From contig NC_133479.1 in NCBI RefSeq assembly GCF_025370935.1, positions 15,305,213-15,369,212 of the forward strand: 64,000 nt of DNA, written 5' to 3'. The DNA comes from Choristoneura fumiferana (Eukaryota; Arthropoda; Insecta; Lepidoptera; Tortricidae). Below the pieces are notes generated by a model. That model was not told the origin of the DNA. It searched no databases and saw nothing but the letters and a program-made list of their open reading frames with translations. Of this stretch, positions 58,791 to 64,000 are shown piece by piece. The position numbers and the translations under genes are program-made. Position 1 is the first letter of the stretch. Each line of letters begins with the position of its first letter.

Positions 58791-58954
58791 ATATATATTT
58801 AACACACCTCAAGTCAATCCGTCTACTAAAAGTGGGTCAATTTCGACTCGAATGAAATGATTACCGAGAGACATACATATAACACCCTGACAGGTGAAAC
58901 TAATTAAAAGCTTGTAAAAATAACAGTTACAAAAACACTTGATGTAAATTATAA

Positions 58955-59086
58955 TAGTATTTTATGCAACAGTTGTAGAACAGGGTTCAAAAAAGGTGAG
59001 TGACGATGTGAGCTTTAGCGAACATCGTAAGAAAAAGACGCCACGAGCTTTTTTGACTTACTTATACAACGTTGCATACAATACTT
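58955..59086. mobile_element. MITE with ATGCAAC ends, second copy
   Basis: Counterpart of 44743-44872. Confidence 0.5.
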
Positions 59087-60195
59087 TTTCTTCGACTGGG
59101 TAAGTACTTACTTATTAATTACAATAAAAAATTAGAGAAAAGTTAACTTTAAATGTTTCATACTTACTTTAGTAAAAAGTATGGCAAACGCAAAGAGAAG
59201 GTAAACAACAATAAACAAGTGAGAAATATGAAATTTCAAAATTTGTCTAAGTTAAATTCTGTTTTTTACTAACGTTTACTTGCCTGTTACAATGTTAAAA
59301 ATATGCGTTACTTATGTTGGCAGGCTATGGATTATGTTCGGCATGTTTTTATTCTGTACAAAAACCATATAAAATATACAACTGGCTGCACCTTAGCCTG
59401 TCCGAACGTACGAATAAAGAAAAAAAAAGTAAGTGGTTGCAGTATCGTTTTAGCAACATTACGATACAGCGCTGTTATGGGCAATAGACAATATAGATTT
59501 TTCCAGAATATTGTTATGTATGCTGTTATATTACTGTTGGTGATTAAGTAAATCACAGATTACAGTATAGGAGTAGAAAAACAAAATTATCAATATCTTG
59601 CCATACGATCGATACACGCGTTATTACGCGAGCGAACCTCATATTGCCACATGCGAATAAACAATCGAACGGGTACCTAACGACAATATCGTATCGGTTC
59701 GATTTATATTGTCGATAAAGCCGCGGCACACTAACCTCCATTTTACTTACCAAGAAATCCCCGACAAGCCGCGGTTAGGTGTAGTTTTAGTGTTACTGAT
59801 GTAAAGTATGTGTCCCGGGAAAGCCACTTTGTAAGAAGATATCTACATCTTATGAATTATTCCTAGCATCTACCGCTGACTTCACTCGTGGGTTTCCTTC
59901 CGAATTATTTGCGACCTCTTGACATAGAACGCTGATGTGTTTGAGAGTGAAGAAAATTTACTAGGAGAAAACTCTTCGGTAGTCTCTCTAGGTGAAGCCC
60001 GAATATGTTAATGCAGAATGCACAAGGTCAAAAAATAAGTAAGCCGTAAAGGATTATTTTCTCTACATGTAAGTTTTTTACTAAATACGAGCGCTTTTGG
60101 AAAGTCCAACTCTGCACAAAGTCATTTCTTCGACACAAAAATTAATGTGTTGTGTTATTATTGTAACCACATTATACTAGATTATAGTTATACAG

Positions 60196-60510
60196 CTACC
60201 CTTTTAAATACATAAAAATCGGCCAAGTGCGAATTGAAATTGCGCACCAAGAGTTTTTTGAAGTCAAGCAAGGGCAAAAAAACATTTACGAAATTACATA
60301 TTGAAAAAACATTTAGCAATTACGAAAAAATTAAGTTTTCCCATTTTTTATTTTACCGTTTTTTCGGCATAGTTTACATGTATATCCGTGCAAAATTACA
60401 GCTTTCTAGCATTGATAGTCCTTGAGCAAAGCCGCGGACGGACAGACAGACATGGCGAAACTATAAGGGTTCCGTTTTTGCCATTTTGGCTCTTGAATCC
60501 TAAAAACAAA
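60196..60510 (+). repeat. Dispersed lepidopteran repeat, longer copy
   Basis: Starts TACATAAAAATCGGCCAAGT and GCGAATTGAAATTGCGCACC. Its middle has GTGCAAAATTACAGCTTTCT, and it ends GGACGGACAGACAGACATGG, AAGGGTTCCGTTTTTGCC, GAATCCTAAAAAC. I recognise it as the family whose tails are at 2375-2492 and 16725-16832. The 63-codon frame inside is not a gene. Confidence 0.7.
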
Positions 60511-61311
60511 CAGACATTCAGATAAGTAGCAATATTATATTAAGGTTATTATAAACCTTTTGAGTATAGCGTAATACTATGATACAATATATGAATCCGC
60601 AATATTCGCCAACAACGATCCATAACCCTTCTTGGCGCCTCTACATTATTTTCGAACTTTTACTGTGCACATATCGAAGTAATCAAATATTATTTATTAT
60701 CTTGACACACCAGTTGAACAAATAAAAATAAGTCTAGACGGCATCACGTCATTTATTTGTTTATGTTATGTGTAGGAGCAATTTATTATTATATTTACGA
60801 TTCAGTTCGCCAACGCTACTAGAAGCTTTATTGTTCATATTTCTGAATCTGCATTCCTTGAAAAGAATAGTTATTTTACTAAGCAAAATTGTTTTATGAT
60901 ACTATTCTTGCTTTCTTTTAATTTCCAAGAGGCATTTAATAAATTGGTGATTTATCTTCACATTTCTTTTCATCTTCTTTTCAACTTTAATTAGATGAAA
61001 TATGTAGGCTTTCGCATTGAAATTTACCTGAATTAATTTTATTTTTGGAGCAATTTCGACATTATGTCTTTACTTGCGACGGTATGACGGTTCTGATAGA
61101 AAATCAGCGCTGCAAGCGTCGCTGACTCAGCATTATGCCGCAGCCGTTTCACTTATGCGGGGACACACAAAATCGTGAATGTATTGTCATGTTTTCTTTT
61201 ATTTTAGTTGTTTATTCTTATTTTTAAATTTTGTTGCATTTGTGTGTCTTTGTGAATGTGAATAAATGTATTCTTTCTTTCTTCTTTGTGAGAATAAGTA
61301 CTTTAACTAAT
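60511..61311. other. AT-rich intergenic DNA, nothing recognised
   Basis: No gene seen. Confidence 0.45.
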
Positions 61312-61535
61312 CGACTGGATGGCAAACGAGCAAGTGGGTCTCCTGATGGTAAGAGATCACCACTGCCCATAAACATCTGCAACACGAGGGGTATTACAGA
61401 TGCGTTGCCATTGCCAATCTAGAGGCCTAAGATGGGATACCTCAAGTGCCAGTAATTTCACCGGGTGTCTTACTCTTCACGGCAGGATGGTGATAGCAAT
61501 CCGGGCGGACCTTGCACAAGGTCCTACCACTGGCA
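61312..61535 (+). repeat. Dispersed repeat (GACTGGATGG family)
   Basis: CGACTGGATGGCAAACGAGC to GACCTTGCACAAGGTCCTAC, as at 15302-15534, with a small internal deletion before CTTCACGGCAGGATGG. Confidence 0.75.
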
Positions 61536-62936
61536 ATAATCTGCGAAATTTACTCTAATACCAACTCATAAATCACCAAACATCAAAAAAGGAAATGTTC
61601 CTGACAAAACAAATATATTAAAACCCTCGCACAACACAGAAAGCCAACCGTTAGCGAAATGTAAGCTTGCATAACGAAGACTCATTCCCCGGCTTATGTA
61701 TATTATGTGTAGTTTCATCCCAAAGGCCGGTCACGTTTGACAAAGATGAGACATGCGAATCCCTAACGAATGTTTACTTTGACTTCGTATTGCTACAGCT
61801 CTGTATGCTGAGCTGTGCCTGAATATTTCTGTTCCACGCTTGAATACAGACTTTCACTTCTCATCAACCCTTTCTTTTGTTAACTGTTTTTACGAGTTCA
61901 AATTGGAAAATTACCTAGTCGCGATTCACTTTTATGTTTACTTATATTAATAATCATTTCAAAAGTTGAACTTTCATTGTTAACCCTAAATGGAATGTTG
62001 TCATACGGAGATAATTATTTGTCAGTGTCTACAAGCACGTTTCTAGGGATCGGCAATTAATAAATCATAAAATATTGTCCGTGGCTGTACAATGTGATAT
62101 TGAAACATTTTTAATTTTTACTGTTAAATTAATTGAATTGAATTGAATCCCTTTTATAAAAAGTTATAAATCTGCTATAGCAATATGTGTGTTTTGTTCA
62201 TGTCTAGCAAAGGCAAAAAGCAAAGCGACAGATAAAAGCAACCAAATATTAATATTCGTAAGTTTAACAAATTATTTTATCTGTAACAAATTAATATTGT
62301 GGTGCATGAGTACGTGATAACAAACAACAAACAAAAAAGTTTGTTTTAGGATCTGGTCCCATGAATATCATGTCAGATACATTCTTATAATTACAAATAA
62401 ATCTAACTGGCTGGTGTATTTTATTGGCAAAAAAAATAAGAATCTAAGCACAAATGTTAAGTATTTGGTTACTTTGGTTACCTATGCTGAAATTGTTTAT
62501 ATGTTGCAGATTTCCTAATCCATTAACGATCATATTATTGTACTCGGATATTTCACCCGAGTTCTCCGTTTTGCTACAAAAACGCCAGGATTGATTTCAT
62601 CTTCTGGACCTTTTTCCGATAAAACCATTATTTATAAGAATACAAGTACTTAATGAATACTGTACCGGCAAAAGAAACCCTTATAGGGGCGAACAAATAG
62701 GAAACATGTATACGTCTTATGATAGAATGGAGCTACTGCCTTCGTGGACTTAGCTACTAACAAAAGTTCTTTGTATCTTGGCAACACTATTGTGTACTGT
62801 ACTCCACGTGTATCTTGTAAAGATATCGCATCCCAATTGAATTAAAAGCAATCTTGGAGGTATTCTTTACACTTGTAACTATAGCCACACAACTACTACA
62901 TAACTGGTAATTACTTGGTTGATTAAAAACCTATAG
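61536..62936. other. AT-rich intergenic DNA, nothing recognised
   Basis: No frame over 60 codons and no recognised repeat. Confidence 0.45.
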
Positions 62937-63345
62937 AAGTGTCCCACTGCTGGGCAAAGGGCTCCCCTCATGTCCTCCACTCGACCCGGTCTTGGGCAAT
63001 CTCTGACCAGCGGCGAAGAAAGGCGTCCAGATCATGCCGCCATCGACGCCTGGTCCTGCCACGCCGCCGAAGTCCGCCGTTTTGTGGTATCCAGTCTGTG
63101 GCTATTTTAGCCCACCTATTGGGTTCCATACGGCTGACGTGGGCTACCCAGTCCCATTTCAGGCTGGCAATCTCGGCACCCATATCAGCAATGCGTGTTT
63201 TGGAGCGCAATACAGTGTTCCGAAACCGGTCAACCCGTTTCATTCCCAACATACTGCGCTCCATTGCTCTCTGGCAAGTTTGGTCTTCTGTAACTCAGTA
63301 AGTGACCATGTTTGAGCACCGTAAGTTAGGACAGGCAATATACAC
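62937..63345 (-). pseudogene. LINE C-terminal relic (RTE-like)
   Basis: The minus strand reads LPVLTYGAQTWSLTELQ and KTKLARE (near 63275-63335). After a one-base frame change it reads MERSMLGMKRVDRFRNT, VAHVSRMEPNRWAKI, RRRGRTRRRWRHDLDAF and AQDRVEWRT before a TGA at 62965-62967; GEPFAQQWDT follows after the stop. These are the end motifs of an RTE-like LINE polyprotein: YGAxTW, the MERSMLG block, the GRxxxRWxDD-like block and the xDRxxWR end. The frameshift and the early stop make it inactive. Confidence 0.8.
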
Positions 63346-63597
63346 ATGTCGCCGAACTACCGCTTCCGCAAAATTTGAATAATTATATTTTTTAATTTAC
63401 AAGTATTGTGATCGCCGAATACTCGGATGGTTTTATCTGATCTGAATTTTTTAGGGAGCATAACCAAAGTAGTCGACTATTTTTTTTCAAATTGGATGAT
63501 AAAGTCATATTTGAAGTTGGTAAGTAATTTTTCCTATTTATAAAAGTAGCTACTTACAAGTTAATAAATACTCGTACACAACACCGGCCGGCCGACA

Positions 63598-63663
63598 CAA
63601 GACCGGTCTGAGTGGACAGCCTTGGGGGAGGCCTATGTCCAGCAGTGGATGTCTTTCGGCTAA
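63598..63663 (+). pseudogene. LINE C-terminal end (RTE-like), plus strand
   Basis: QDRSEWTALGEAYVQQWMSF then G and TAA at 63661-63663, followed by ATGATGATGA. This is the last 21 codons of an RTE-like ORF with its short-repeat 3' tail. The upstream flank (CACCGGCCGGCCGACA) may also belong to the element. Confidence 0.7.
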
Positions 63664-64000
63664 CATGATGATGATGAAATACACAACCGTCTGTCACAAA
63701 AAGACTCATTCAACCAATCTATTAAAATAATTAGATGTGAAAATCCATTTAAGAATTAAAAAAAAATGCTAAAACTCAAAGTATTCTTACTTTGTTGCAG
63801 TTTCCCAAACTCCATTCCATTCCAGCAACCCACGAGTAAGCAAATATCCCTATTCGTAACCAAGCAACATTATAGCTACAGCAAAGTTTCAAACACAATG
63901 CAAGTGATAACAACGGCGGCAAACACTCGTTAACTATCACTGTGTCCAGCTCCGACTGAGCCGGTATGCTGCCATCAAACAAAAGTAAACTGGGACAGCA
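63664..64000. other. Window end, nothing recognised
   Basis: A 68-codon minus-strand frame (63776-63982) shows no domain. Confidence 0.4.

Larger units (their letters stand above)
45884..59998 (+). repeat. Second copy of the 14.1-kb duplicated block
   Basis: 14115 bases matching 31672-45783. Larger differences from copy 1: about 36 extra bases near 47999-48035, a shorter CT tract at 46143-46160, about 19 extra bases at the SINE end (51229), about 20 extra near 55081, about 30 GC-rich bases near 55750-55785, and about 20 near 56557. The similarity ends at AGGTGAAGC, exactly where copy 1 meets the N run. Confidence 0.95.

Noticed and set aside
62939..63301. 120-codon frame on the plus strand
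   Set aside because: Antisense shadow of the LINE relic on the minus strand, whose translation has recognisable motifs.

Overview
The window is nuclear DNA of an insect, almost certainly a moth or butterfly. It is AT-rich, has GT-AG introns, and carries many dispersed repeats that I recognise as typical of Lepidoptera: tRNA-derived SINEs, non-LTR (LINE) 3' ends, a Penelope-like element and many palindromic MITEs. The lepidopteran call rests on recognising these repeat families from memory; no host gene was compared with a database.

Layout. Bases 1-25200 are largely intergenic: old retroelement 3' ends (600-2125, 14.8-15.3 kb), two SINE families, foldback elements (3.0, 5.0, 11.3, 16.5, 18.4 kb) and a Penelope-like relic (11.7-12.6 kb). 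One small unassigned reading frame with a possible membrane segment lies at 22734-23057. The only host gene I can support is at 25.2-29.5 kb. It is a six-coding-exon seven-in-absentia (SINA/SIAH) type E3 ubiquitin ligase on the + strand, with a RING finger, a SIAH zinc-finger region and a substrate-binding domain, about 293 or 301 residues depending on the start. All exon junctions keep the frame. Its introns hold two copies of one MITE family and one dispersed repeat.

From 31672 to 59998 the same block of about 14.1 kb is present twice, in the same orientation, separated by exactly 100 N (45784-45883). The first copy ends at the N run, and the second begins immediately after it with the sequence found at 31672. 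Scattered substitutions and small indels separate the copies. The simplest reading is two alleles of one locus left unmerged by the assembler, so most features at 31.7-45.8 kb recur at about +14.1 to +14.2 kb. Neither copy contains a recognisable host gene. Both hold retroelement ends, SINEs, MITEs and a Penelope fragment with a hammerhead-ribozyme-like fold.

The tail (59999-64000) is intergenic with dispersed repeats and two LINE C-terminal relics (62937-63345 on the - strand, 63598-63663 on the + strand).

I did not find a new multi-gene system. The observations most worth following are the false or true duplication, the 5' end of the SINA gene (a 20-nt GT...AG segment whose removal joins two reading frames), the ribozyme-like Penelope ends, a GC-rich TTAA-flanked MITE, and a dispersed repeat that keeps a perfect 28-bp palindrome.
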